The notes under the pieces were generated by a model. The model saw nothing but the letters and a program-made list of their open reading frames with translations. It had not been told where the DNA came from and did not search any database. A stretch of 64,000 nucleotides of DNA, taken from positions 310,001 to 374,000 of the forward strand of contig NZ_FNII01000001.1 of the NCBI RefSeq assembly GCF_900103865.1, in the 5' to 3' direction. The DNA comes from Vreelandella arcis. Its GTDB lineage: Bacteria > Pseudomonadota > Gammaproteobacteria > Pseudomonadales > Halomonadaceae. The translations under genes were made by a program, and so were the position numbers. Shown here piece after piece: positions 43,730-51,808 of this stretch. The first letter of the stretch is position 1. Each line of letters begins with the position of its first letter.

Positions 43730-44821
43730 GGTCTCAATGACCAAGTGCAACACCTAACCTATCAGGTAGGGTATTGCCATGACTCACTGTTATCGCCATC
43801 TTTCTGCTGAAGACAGAGCCGTCATCATGCTGATGCGGGTTAGCTACTCGATTCGCGCTATCGCCCACCAACTGGGACGTGCACCTAGTACTATTTCACG
43901 CGAACTGGTGCGCCATACAGTCAAGCCTGACGGGGCGTATGACGCTAGCCTCGCTGGACACAGAGCCCGACTGACCCGCTGTCGGCCTCATCGTAGCCCG
44001 AAGCTACCTCTCAATGGTGAGCTTTTTGAGCTGGTGGTCTACCTGCTGCGCAAGTACTGGTCACCAGAGCAAATAGCCCGCACACTGAAGCGTATGTTTC
44101 CTGATAACACTGACCGCCACGTCTCGCACGAAGCCATCTACAATGCGCTCTACCTCATGCCGCGCGGCTCGCTCAAGAAGGAGCTGATTGCCTGTTTGCG
44201 CCAGGGTAACGGCAAACGACGCCCTCGCAGCCGTGGCAAGGATAGGCGGCAACAGATTCCTGACCTGGTGAGCATCCACCTGCGACCACCTGAGATTGAA
44301 GACCGCCTGATGCCTGGCCATTGGGAGGGTGATCTCATCATGGGTGCCAACAACCGCTCTGCCGTCGGCACGTTGGTAGAGAGAACCACGCGTTTAGTGA
44401 TCCTGGCGAAAGTGGATGGCACCACGGCTACAGCGGCGGCTGTTGGCTTCAGCGACAAGCTCAATGAGGTGCCGCGCGCTCTGCGCCTGTCCATGACCTA
44501 TGACCAGGGCAAAGAGATGGTGAAACATGCCGAGATCACTCAGAAGACGGGGACAGCGATCTACTTTGCCGACCCGCATAGCCCATGGCAGCGGGGTTCC
44601 AATGAGAACACCAACGGGCTGTTGAGACAGTACCTGCCGAAGGGCACGGATCTATCGGTCTACAGTCAGGAAGAGCTCGACGAGATCGCCGACTCACTCA
44701 ATACACGGCCGCGCAAGACACTGGACTGGCGCACGCCGTTGGAAGTCTACGCCGAGGTGCTCAAGAAATCCGTCGCCGGACCGAGCACGCTTCAATAGTG
44801 TTGCACTTGGAACTTGAGGCC
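43730..44821 (+). mobile_element. IS30-family insertion sequence, about 1.09 kb
   Basis: The imperfect terminal repeats are GGTCTCAATGA then CCAAGTGCAACAC at the left (43730-43753) and the matching complement at the right (44798-44821): the inner 13 bp are identical and the outer 8 bp match at 7 positions. It encodes one intact transposase. No clear target-site duplication is visible; the exact ends could shift by a few bases. Confidence 0.85.
43779..44798 (+). CDS. IS30-family transposase
   Basis: A 339-aa DDE transposase. The N-terminal HTH region is HLSAEDRAVIMLMRV, then SIRAIAHQLGRAPSTISREL (about 26-45), typical of IS30. The catalytic core has WEGDLIMG (first Asp), LSMTYDQGKEM (second Asp) and NENTNGLLRQYLPKGTDL (Glu). 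The ORF is intact and starts just inside the left terminal repeat, so the element may still be active. Confidence 0.95.
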   Translation: MTHCYRHLSAEDRAVIMLMRVSYSIRAIAHQLGRAPSTISRELVRHTVKPDGAYDASLAGHRARLTRCRPHRSPKLPLNGELFELVVYLLRKYWSPEQIARTLKRMFPDNTDRHVSHEAIYNALYLMPRGSLKKELIACLRQGNGKRRPRSRGKDRRQQIPDLVSIHLRPPEIEDRLMPGHWEGDLIMGANNRSAVGTLVERTTRLVILAKVDGTTATAAAVGFSDKLNEVPRALRLSMTYDQGKEMVKHAEITQKTGTAIYFADPHSPWQRGSNENTNGLLRQYLPKGTDLSVYSQEELDEIADSLNTRPRKTLDWRTPLEVYAEVLKKSVAGPSTLQ

Positions 44822-46035
44822 GCCATGCCTCATTAGCCAATGCATTGATGGATTTAGTTCGGTACGATCTTGGCGACTATTTCGATAATTACCCAGCTTC
44901 ATCAGAAACAACCGTAAGTGCTTTGACAGCTTATGATATCAGCAACGGTTATGTGTCTATCTCGTACTGGAATGGAACAGAGCTGATCGATTGTCCTGAA
45001 AATTGCCCCCGAGTATCTGATTTATATGCCTATATCATCGGTTCCAGAACGGTGCTGGTCTTGGTGGATTTGCCCCCAGATTCTAAACCCGAACTGGTCT
45101 TGTTAACTTTGGCCGACATTCAAGCCAGTCTGCTCTCCACTAGTGCCGGCATTCAGTCCAGTCTTTCCAGTGTCAGCACACTGGTCAACGGAGCCCACAG
45201 TCGCCCCATGTCGCGGTGGGTTGCCCCGGGCCAGAAAACATTCTGGGTGGCCGGTGACTGGGGTAATGACAACAATGGTAGCCGTGACGGTACGACAGGC
45301 CTCGCCGAGTTGGGTGCTGGCTACAATTTTGGCTCTGCACAGATCAATTTTTCCCTCGGCAAGACATGGGCTGATCAAGATCTGGTTCATAGTGGTGATC
45401 TGGATGTTGACGGCCAATACGTCATGGTAGAGAGTATCTTTCCCGTCTCTAAGTTAAATGGTGTTTACGCCACACTGGGTGCCTATAGGCACTGGGCAGA
45501 TGCCGATATCCAGCGCGGCTATCTCAATATGGGAAATCCGGAAACTTCATCGTCCAGCCCCGATTCACGCTCATGGGGCGTAAGAGGGCGGCTTGATTGG
45601 GAAAATGCTTTCGCTGTGAAGTCCGCACGATTTAGTCCCTATGTGGACCTATGGTATACCGAGACTAAGCTGGACAGCTATACCGAATCAGGCGGGAGCT
45701 TTCCTGCGCGTTTTGATCGCCGTGAAGACGATGTCTCTGAGCTACGGTTTGGTACAAATATGGCCTTGCCTATCAAGGAAACCGGTTTTGATTTCATCGC
45801 CAACCTCGAAGCAGCCCGCCGCTTTGAAGGCAATGCCGAAAACACCACAGGTGAGGTCATTGGCCTTTTTCCCTTCGATGTTGATGGGGGAGAATATGAC
45901 CGCAACTGGCTGAAAGGTGGTGTTGGCGTTGAGGGAAATCTTGGCAACGGCAAAGTCTCACTGATGGTCAATGGCACCACTGAAGGTGAGTTTATGAGCT
46001 CCTGGGTGGCGGCTTCCTATCAGTTGGAGTTTTAA

Positions 46036-46256
46036 AATCTGTAAAAGGAGTTGGCTAACCCTCATGTTTCATGAGGGCTGGCCGTCCGTGGCAGAGCTGC
46101 AAAGTGGCAATTGTCCCTAGGGTGCAACCTGTAGGCGACTGAGACCGGGACTAAAAGGCGCTACCTTGAGTATGACCCAGGATACCCTCTGCGGCTTAAG
46201 ACATTGCCTACTCAAAAGGTACCCCTCACCTACCCCATCGCTGAGGGGCCGCCTAG
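46036..46256. other. Short gap with two hairpins
   Basis: CCCTCATG (46059-46066) and CATGAGGG (46070-46077) form a tight hairpin 24 bp after the autotransporter stop and probably help end its mRNA, although no T run follows. CCCCTCA/TGAGGGG near 46226-46252 is a second stem. No gene is seen. Confidence 0.5.
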
Positions 46257-46711
46257 TTATTTCCTGAGAGTTATCCAATTGAACTCGGCTGGGCCGACAC
46301 GCTTGGCAACGGCGATGGGTTTCTTGTTCACCCCCTAGACGACTGGACGCATTGGGATCCCGTGGCAGCGTCTATACACGGTATACGGCGAGACGAGCTG
46401 TTCGAAAAAGGTTTACCTGCCCATGAAGCTGCTGATCGGCTTAACGACATGCTTGGGTGTGAAGTCGTGTTTTGTGACGGACTGGATTCAGATCAATTAT
46501 GGCTAAATAGGCTCTTTGATGCCGCAGGCGAAGTGCCTTCGTTCGAATTGGCTGATTTTCATCAGCTGCATACATTGCTCAGCAAGCAGCAGATAAAGTG
46601 TCGCTTCAACACATCCTTAGAGGCCTGCCCATACCTCACCGCACACAGGCTGATGCCGAACGTTACGCTAACGCCTTGCTCGCGAGCTACGCCAAAGAAG
46701 GCTCTCGCTAA
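46257..46711 (+). pseudogene. Truncated and frameshifted DnaQ-like 3'-5' exonuclease
   Basis: Without a start codon, the frame reads ESYPIELGWADTLGNGDGFL, then WTHWDPVAASIHGIRRDELF, LNDMLGCEVVFCDGLDSDQL and WLNRLFDAAGEVPSFELADF, the order expected for a DEDD-type exonuclease (HGI and D motifs). The first conserved segment (with the catalytic DxE) is missing. Near 46600 the frame shifts by one base, and the normal end GLPIPHRTQADAERYANALL then ASYAKEGSR is in another frame, stopping at 46711. A start at 46362 would give only a fragment. It is a decayed gene next to umuDC. Confidence 0.75.
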
Positions 46712-46753
46712 TATAAAAGCGGTGGCTTGTGTTCATTCCTGGTCTCCTTGATA

Positions 46754-46769
46754 CTGTTTTTATATACAG
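46754..46769. promoter_or_regulatory. LexA (SOS) box of the umuDC operon
   Basis: CTGT-TTTTATAT-ACAG is a perfect match to CTGT-N8-ACAG, 18 bp upstream of the umuD ATG. Confidence 0.9.
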
Positions 46770-46787
46770 TCTTTTGAGGTCGCCAAT

Positions 46788-47234
46788 ATGTCGCTCACCG
46801 CATCCTTGCTGGGGCGTGCTGATTCAGCCGCATCTCCCTATCGAATACCGCTTTATAGCAGCGCCGTGCGTGCTGGTTTCCCGAGCCCCGCTGATGACCA
46901 CCTCGATACCGAACTGGATTTACACCGCTACGTCGTGAAGCGCCCCGCGTCGACGTATTTTGTGCGGGCGGAAGGGGATTCGATGATTGGCGATGGCATC
47001 CATCACGGTGACTTGTTGGTGGTGGATCGAAGCCTTGAAGCGCTCCCTGGCCGTATTATCGTTATCGCCGTCGATGGCGAGCTGACCGTAAAAAAGCTGG
47101 ACCGCATTGGCCAGCGCGCGTACCTCAAAGCCAGCAATCCTCATTTCAAACCGATCCCTCTCGAAGGACGGGAGTCCCACGTGTGGGGCGTGGTCACCCA
47201 TGTTATCCATGGTCTGCCGGGATCACTGCCATGA
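46788..47234 (+). CDS. umuD: UmuD-type S24 peptidase, pol V accessory subunit
   Basis: A 148-aa UmuD homologue. The cleavage region [15 protein letters not shown] gives the Ala-Gly bond cut on SOS induction. The catalytic Ser lies in [13 protein letters not shown] (about 66) and the Lys in [12 protein letters not shown] (about 104). After RecA-stimulated self-cleavage UmuD' joins UmuC as error-prone DNA polymerase V. A perfect LexA box lies just upstream, and the stop overlaps the umuC start by ATGA. Confidence 0.95.
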   Translation: MSLTASLLGRADSAASPYRIPLYSSAVRAGFPSPADDHLDTELDLHRYVVKRPASTYFVRAEGDSMIGDGIHHGDLLVVDRSLEALPGRIIVIAVDGELTVKKLDRIGQRAYLKASNPHFKPIPLEGRESHVWGVVTHVIHGLPGSLP

Positions 47235-48505
47235 TCGCGCTGGTCGACTGCAATAATTTTTACGTCAGCTGCGAGCGGGTATTTAATCCCGCTCTGGAAG
47301 GGCGCCCAGTGGGGGTATTGTCGAATAACGACGGTTGCGTCGTGGCGCGTAGCAATGAGCTAAAAGCCCTGGACGTTGAGATGGGCGCTGCCATGCACCT
47401 GCTATCGCCTGGGATTCGTCGGCAAGCGACACTGCTTTCCAGCAACTACGCGTTGTATGGGGACATGAGCAAACGCGTCACCCAGGCGCTTAGCGAGTTC
47501 TCTCCCCACGTGGACATTTACTCCATCGACGAGAGCTTTGTGGGGTTTCAAGGTTTTGACCCCGCCAGTCTAGAAGCGCGAGGCCATCGCATGCGCGCCA
47601 CGGTGCGCCAGTGGACGGGCATTCCGGTATCGGTGGGCTTTGCCCCAACCCGCGTCTTAGCCAAAATTGCCAACCACGTGGCCAAGAAAGACCTCGTCTG
47701 TCACGGGGTCTGCAAGCTGGAAGCCAATAGCCTGGCCACCCAAGTGCTGTTGCAACGGCTGCCGGTCACCGAGTTATGGGGCGTCGCCAGACGGACAGGC
47801 GAACGCCTGAACGTGATGGGCATCGAGACGGCGTGGCAATTGCGCGAGGCCGACCCCAAGCAGATACGTAAGCGGTTCTCCGTGGTTCAGGAACGCATTG
47901 TGTGGGAGCTGCGCGGAGAGAACGCCATCAGCTTGGATGACATGAGTTTGCCCAAACAGCAGATCATGGTCTCCCGCAGCTTTGGCCGGCTGACTGAAAG
48001 CCCTCACGATCTTCGTGAAGCATTGCGGACGCACGCCTCTCGGGCTGGCGAAAAGTTACGCAAACAGGGCAGCGTCACGTCGGCGGTGATGGTGTTTGTG
48101 CGTACCAATCCTTTTCGTACGGATTTACCCCAATATCGGAACCGGATCGTGGTGACGCTGGAACGACCGACGGACGACAGTCGAGAACTGGTCGCCGCGG
48201 CCATTGAAGGACTGCGGAAGCTCTGGCGTAAGGGATTTGGGTATCACAAGGTAGGCGTCATGCTGCTGGATCTGTCCCCCAAAACGAATCGTCAGCTCAC
48301 GCTCAACGAAACACCCCAAACGGAAGCCGAGGCCAAACGTAGCGAACAGCTGATGGCGACCGTGGATAAGCTGAATCGTGAGCTAGGGCGGGGCACCATT
48401 CAGTTAGGCGTGCCACGCCAACACAATGCCTGGACGCTACGCAGTGAACGGCGGACACCTCGTTACACCACCCAGTGGCGAGAGTTATTAAAGGTGCGTG
48501 CCTGA
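47231..48505 (+). CDS. umuC: UmuC, Y-family DNA polymerase V catalytic subunit
   Basis: A 424-aa protein from the ATG at 47231 ([18 protein letters not shown]). The catalytic residues are in ALVDCNNF (first Asp) and [10 protein letters not shown] (Asp-Glu, about 100). The little-finger domain follows, and the C-terminal zone with [33 protein letters not shown] is typical of UmuC. It performs translesion synthesis and causes SOS mutagenesis. It is coupled to umuD by a four-base overlap. Full length, no lesions. Confidence 0.96.
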   Translation: MIALVDCNNFYVSCERVFNPALEGRPVGVLSNNDGCVVARSNELKALDVEMGAAMHLLSPGIRRQATLLSSNYALYGDMSKRVTQALSEFSPHVDIYSIDESFVGFQGFDPASLEARGHRMRATVRQWTGIPVSVGFAPTRVLAKIANHVAKKDLVCHGVCKLEANSLATQVLLQRLPVTELWGVARRTGERLNVMGIETAWQLREADPKQIRKRFSVVQERIVWELRGENAISLDDMSLPKQQIMVSRSFGRLTESPHDLREALRTHASRAGEKLRKQGSVTSAVMVFVRTNPFRTDLPQYRNRIVVTLERPTDDSRELVAAAIEGLRKLWRKGFGYHKVGVMLLDLSPKTNRQLTLNETPQTEAEAKRSEQLMATVDKLNRELGRGTIQLGVPRQHNAWTLRSERRTPRYTTQWRELLKVRA

Positions 48506-48651
48506 TACAGAAGGGGGCGAGGGTGGATGCTATGCTGTTGCTAAAGGTTAGCGAAGGGCCTTTAACGGCTCTTCACGATGGCATACTCATCCATCAGTGG
48601 ATCAGACCCAACAACCTCATGATTGATGCCAGCTAGCGAGGTTTATACGCC

Positions 48652-48858
48652 ATGACGGATCCCCAGGAGAAACTCCGCAGCAGTGTCACCTCCCAAGGCG
48701 ATTTACTTAGCCCTGTGGGCGAAAACGAGTGGGAAGCCCTAAGTGAGACGCCACGGTATACGCTGGAACAGCTGCTCGCCCAGTGCGATGCCGATGCCCC
48801 TGAAATGAAAGACGTCATGGATTGGCAACTTCTGAAGCGGACTGGGCGTGAACAGTAA
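48652..48858 (+). CDS. Small antitoxin-like protein (MazE/PemI-type tail)
   Basis: A 68-aa protein. The C-terminal half, RYTLEQLLAQCDADAPEMKD and VMDWQLLKRTGRE, matches the toxin-binding tail of MazE/PemI-type antitoxins (YTLxELLAQCDPxAP...W...PxGRE). The AbrB-like DNA-binding half is reduced or absent, replaced by a polar N-terminus. No MazF toxin gene is seen nearby, so it is an orphan or a remnant. A GAGG ribosome site precedes the ATG. Confidence 0.5.
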   Translation: MTDPQEKLRSSVTSQGDLLSPVGENEWEALSETPRYTLEQLLAQCDADAPEMKDVMDWQLLKRTGREQ

Positions 48859-49044
48859 GGTCTTTTCATCAGTCACACCTGATGGAGGAGGCGCAAACGA
48901 ACGGAAAGCAAAGCGAGCGAGGCAAGCGTTGAGAGCAAAGCTGTCATTACCTCAACTATGGGAGCGCGCCAAATACGTCTCATGGCCACGTAGTCACGCC
49001 AACCCCATTGTCCGCGTGCCGAGGAGTCTAAAACGATTGCTCGG

Positions 49045-49433
49045 TTGCCCAATGAGTACGATACGTTTGAGTGCTGTATCGCGTATAGGGATCAGCGCGG
49101 CGTTGAGGTGTGGGGAAAGAAGCGCTGGAGGGAGTTACTGCTCGTCGAGGCACGCTCGGTCGCGAAGCATCATCAACGGCCTGCGGGTCCGATAACAGGT
49201 GTCTATCACTATGAACGCCCGTCGGGCTCAACCGCATGGATTGCAGCATGGTATGAGCTAACAGCCGACGGATCACGAAAAAACGCAGCGCCCAATTTAC
49301 TTATGGCACTGACATATCCCGCTATGCTTCTTCTGATGACGCCATGCTGGCCGCGATTAGTAAACGAAAGGAAGAAGAAGCGCGATGGTACTGTTTACTG
49401 GGAGAGTGGGATGAGCGCTATGTGAGCAAATAG
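49045..49433 (+). pseudogene. AP2-like DNA-binding protein gene with a frameshift at an A6C run
   Basis: The frame before 49278 reads EYDTFECCIAYRDQRGVEVW, then ITGVYHYERPSGSTAWIAAW and ELTADGSRK, resembling the AP2/ERF-like DNA-binding motif of bacterial mobile-element proteins. After the run of six A (49278-49283) the sensible continuation is one frame back: RSAQFTYGTDISRYASSDDA, MLAAISKRKEEEARWYCLLG, and EWDERYVSK, stopping at 49433. The heptamer A-AAA-AAC lies exactly in the phase needed for -1 ribosomal slippage. A simple one-base deletion is the more ordinary explanation. The true start is unclear; the TTG at 49045 is one option. Confidence 0.55.
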
Positions 49434-49571
49434 ATGGACATCAAGCATTGCTCAGAAGCTTATGAAGTATGTGGTTTTAAACTAAAATCGAAAAGTTAGC
49501 GGTCCAAGCTTGATATGGTATATTAACCAACGGATAATCGTGAATAATTTAAAATCGTTTGAGTAAATTAT

Positions 49572-49946
49572 ATGCCGTCAGTATTAAATGATTACCTTAA
49601 GAAAGAACAAATGTTAAAGCAGCTTCAAGAAGAGCTGCAGCAGCTAGAAAGTAATAGCGAGCTCAAGAAGGAGCTAGAATTCAAAGAAAAATTGCACGCG
49701 CTTATGTCTGAATACGGAAAAGCGGCACGTGATGTGTGTGAAATCTTAGACCCTTCTAGCCTTAAGGCTCCCGCCAAGGGTGCCAGTGCAGGTGGACGTA
49801 AAAAACGGCTATTGAAGGTCTACAAGAACCCGCACACAGGCGAAGTGGTCGAGACTCGCGGCGGGAATCACAAGGTTATTCAACAGTGGAAAACTGAGTA
49901 TGGTAACGACGAGGTCGTAAGCTGGGTTGTGGAAGAACGAGGCTAG
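49572..49946 (+). CDS. MvaT/H-NS-family xenogeneic silencer
   Basis: A 124-aa protein. The N-terminal half is a coiled-coil oligomerisation region (KKEQMLKQLQEELQQLESNS, about 10-60). The C-terminal domain has RKKRLLKVYKNPHTGEVVET, then RGGNHKVIQQWKTEYGNDEV and SWV, the MvaT-type AT-pincer-like DNA-binding domain. Such proteins coat AT-rich foreign DNA and repress it. It stands alone, close to several AT-rich accessory regions, and may silence them. Related to mvaT/mvaU of Pseudomonas; which paralogue it is cannot be decided. Confidence 0.9.
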   Translation: MPSVLNDYLKKEQMLKQLQEELQQLESNSELKKELEFKEKLHALMSEYGKAARDVCEILDPSSLKAPAKGASAGGRKKRLLKVYKNPHTGEVVETRGGNHKVIQQWKTEYGNDEVVSWVVEERG

Positions 49947-50054
49947 CCCTCTCCTCGCCCATCGTCTTCGTGGTTATAGACTGCTTTAGGTGAAGACAAT
50001 CTACTCACCACAATGCGTTATGCCTTCGGTTCTTATCAACCACCGAGACTTTTC

Positions 50055-51143
50055 ATGCACACTCCACGTATTGCCATTGTAGGCGCTGGATTGGCAGGGC
50101 TTTATGCAGCGTTTTTGTTGGAGCAGCGGGGTATTACTGATTACGTGGTGTTGGAAGCGCGGGAGCGAGTGGGGGGGCGTATTGCGTCGTTATTGCCTGA
50201 TGAGACTAACACTATGGAGGCGTTTGATTTGGGGCCTTCTTGGTATTGGCCGGGGTTTCAGCACTCGCTAGGAGCGCTGGTGGACTCGCTAGGTCTTACG
50301 TCGTTTGCCCAGTATGAAACTGGCGATATGATAGTGGAACGCTCTCACCAGATGCCGCCAGTACGTATGCAGGGCTTTGTAAATCAGCCCCCCTCCATGC
50401 GTCTACGGGGCGGCATGCAGGCGTTGATTGATGCGTTGCACCAGCGCGTTGGTTTTGCACGTATTTACACTGGGCAGGCTGTTCAGTCTATGTCGCTCAC
50501 TTCCAGCGGCAGTGTGGAGTTGGTGTGTGCTGGCGGGCAGCGTTATACCGCCCAGCATGTGCTGCTGGCAGTGCCACCGCGGTTAGCAGCGCAGGCGGTT
50601 ACGTTTTCACCGCCGCTACCCGAGCGGCTGACCCACCAATGGAAGAGTACCGCTACCTGGATGGCGCCTCACGCTAAATACGTCGCGCTGTACCCCACGC
50701 CTTTTTGGCGTGAAGAGCAACTTTCGGGAGAAGCGCGAAGTTTGATGGGTCCGCTGGGTGAAATTCATGATACGTCACATCCGGATGGCCACGGGGCGCT
50801 GTTTGGCTTTTTCAGTTTGCCCGCCAGTGCCCGTGCGCAGCTTGGCGATGAGGCGCTACTCCAGCACTGCCGTGCGCAGTTGGTTAGGCTGTTTGGTCCT
50901 CAAGCATCTAGCCCTAGGTGGGAGATGATTAAAGACTGGGCGCAGGAGCCGTTTACTGCTACTGATGCGGATCAAATGCCCAGCGAACACCACGGTATGG
51001 CGCCGCCAGCGCGCGCTGAACATGGCGCTTGGCAGCCTTGTTTAACTGGGATTGGCAGTGAGTGGGGCGAGCAGTATGCCGGTTATCTAGCAGGCGCCAT
51101 CGAGGCGGCCGAGCTTGGCGTGGCGGATGTGTTAGCACTTTAG
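50055..51143 (+). CDS. Flavin-containing amine oxidase (FAD-dependent)
   Basis: A 362-aa protein from the ATG at 50055 (MHTPRIAIVGAGLAGLYAAF); an ATG at 50013 would put 14 residues before the dinucleotide fold and is less likely. The FAD-binding IVGAGLAGLYAA glycine motif is followed by YVVLEARERVGGR, the second conserved FAD segment of monoamine oxidases. LRGGMQALIDALHQRVG and the C-terminal GIGSEWGEQYAGYLAGAIEA, which closes over FAD, also fit. It probably oxidises an amine or an amino acid; the substrate is not known. No partner gene. Confidence 0.88.
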   Translation: MHTPRIAIVGAGLAGLYAAFLLEQRGITDYVVLEARERVGGRIASLLPDETNTMEAFDLGPSWYWPGFQHSLGALVDSLGLTSFAQYETGDMIVERSHQMPPVRMQGFVNQPPSMRLRGGMQALIDALHQRVGFARIYTGQAVQSMSLTSSGSVELVCAGGQRYTAQHVLLAVPPRLAAQAVTFSPPLPERLTHQWKSTATWMAPHAKYVALYPTPFWREEQLSGEARSLMGPLGEIHDTSHPDGHGALFGFFSLPASARAQLGDEALLQHCRAQLVRLFGPQASSPRWEMIKDWAQEPFTATDADQMPSEHHGMAPPARAEHGAWQPCLTGIGSEWGEQYAGYLAGAIEAAELGVADVLAL

Positions 51144-51183
51144 TGCGTTTGCTTGTCTTTGCATTAATTCCAACAGCTAATCA

Positions 51184-51301
51184 CTAGAGCGCGTCAGTAG
51201 CGCTTTTAGGCTGTGGGATTCAAATCGCTGCTGAATATTATTGGCATAAAACTCTTCCAATACGTCGGGCAGCTTGCCGTTGAGCAGCTCATCGTACGGT
51301 G
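51184..51301 (-). pseudogene. 3' remnant of an unidentified minus-strand gene
   Basis: The minus-strand frame without start reads YDELLNGKLPDVLEEFYANN, then IQQRFESHSLKALLTRSSD and a stop at 51184. The composition is that of a real protein end, but I cannot name it. It is cut at about 51301, where a GGDEF remnant in the opposite direction begins. Confidence 0.5.
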
Positions 51302-51693
51302 ACAGGTGGCATTACGAAAATATGCTGGGTGTCTCTGTCCAGGAGATATATCATGGCCATGCCGTTGGTGATCAGACACTCATCGAAACGGCAAAGCAAT
51401 TGAGTGAATGCGTACGAACCACTGATACGGTTGCACGCATTGGCGGTGACGAATTCGTGATTCTATACGCGCCGCCACTCCAGCCTGACGATATTGAAAC
51501 TCTGCGCGCCAGAATCATCGCCTGCACGGATATACCCATTACCCTTAACGACGGCCTTTCCCTGACGTTATCGCTTAGCGTGGGGCTGGCTATTTACCCG
51601 ACTGATGGGCAGCACATTGATAACCTGTTTACTACTGCCGACAATGACATGTACTCGCACAAATCAGCGCGAAAATCGCAAAACCGCCGCTAG
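51302..51693 (+). pseudogene. 3' remnant of a diguanylate cyclase (GGDEF)
   Basis: The frame contains HGHAVGDQTLIETAKQLSEC, the signature VARIGGDEFVILYA, LSLTLSLSVGLAIYPTDGQH and a normal end (TADNDMYSHKSARKSQNRR). The first part of the domain is missing: the metal-binding D-x-D-x-F-K segment is replaced by unrelated sequence just before HGH. An upstream ATG or TTG could give about 139 aa, but the fragment lacks half the domain and cannot be a functional cyclase. Confidence 0.8.
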
Positions 51694-51808
51694 ATGTAAA
51701 GAAAATTCGGCTTTGAGTCGTTTTGTGGGATGTTTATCGCCTGTGGGTGGTAAGCTCCCCCCCCCTTGCTTATGAAAACTCACCAACCCCTGGTGTGCTA
51801 CCTATGTC

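Larger units (their letters stand above)
43495..46035 (+). pseudogene. Autotransporter beta-barrel gene disrupted by an IS30-family element
   Basis: The 5' part (43495-43729) encodes a signal peptide ending near HTASAA and the mature start YDGFTYDLTTTLTSY, then SQPWWGDGR. The 3' part (44822-46035) reads HASLANALMDLVRYDLGDYF and onward, through a coiled segment (SLLSTSAGIQSSLSSVSTL), to a C-terminal autotransporter barrel with alternating strands, ending VAASYQLEF. Joining 43729 directly to 44822 restores the frame as WWGDGRHASLANAL. The original protein would be about 480 aa with a small passenger. With the insertion, the signal peptide is separated from the barrel, so export should fail. Confidence 0.85.

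Noticed and set aside
48848..49195. 115-codon frame before the AP2-like gene
   Set aside because: Arg/Ser-rich low-quality composition; it overlaps the better frame of the AP2-like protein.
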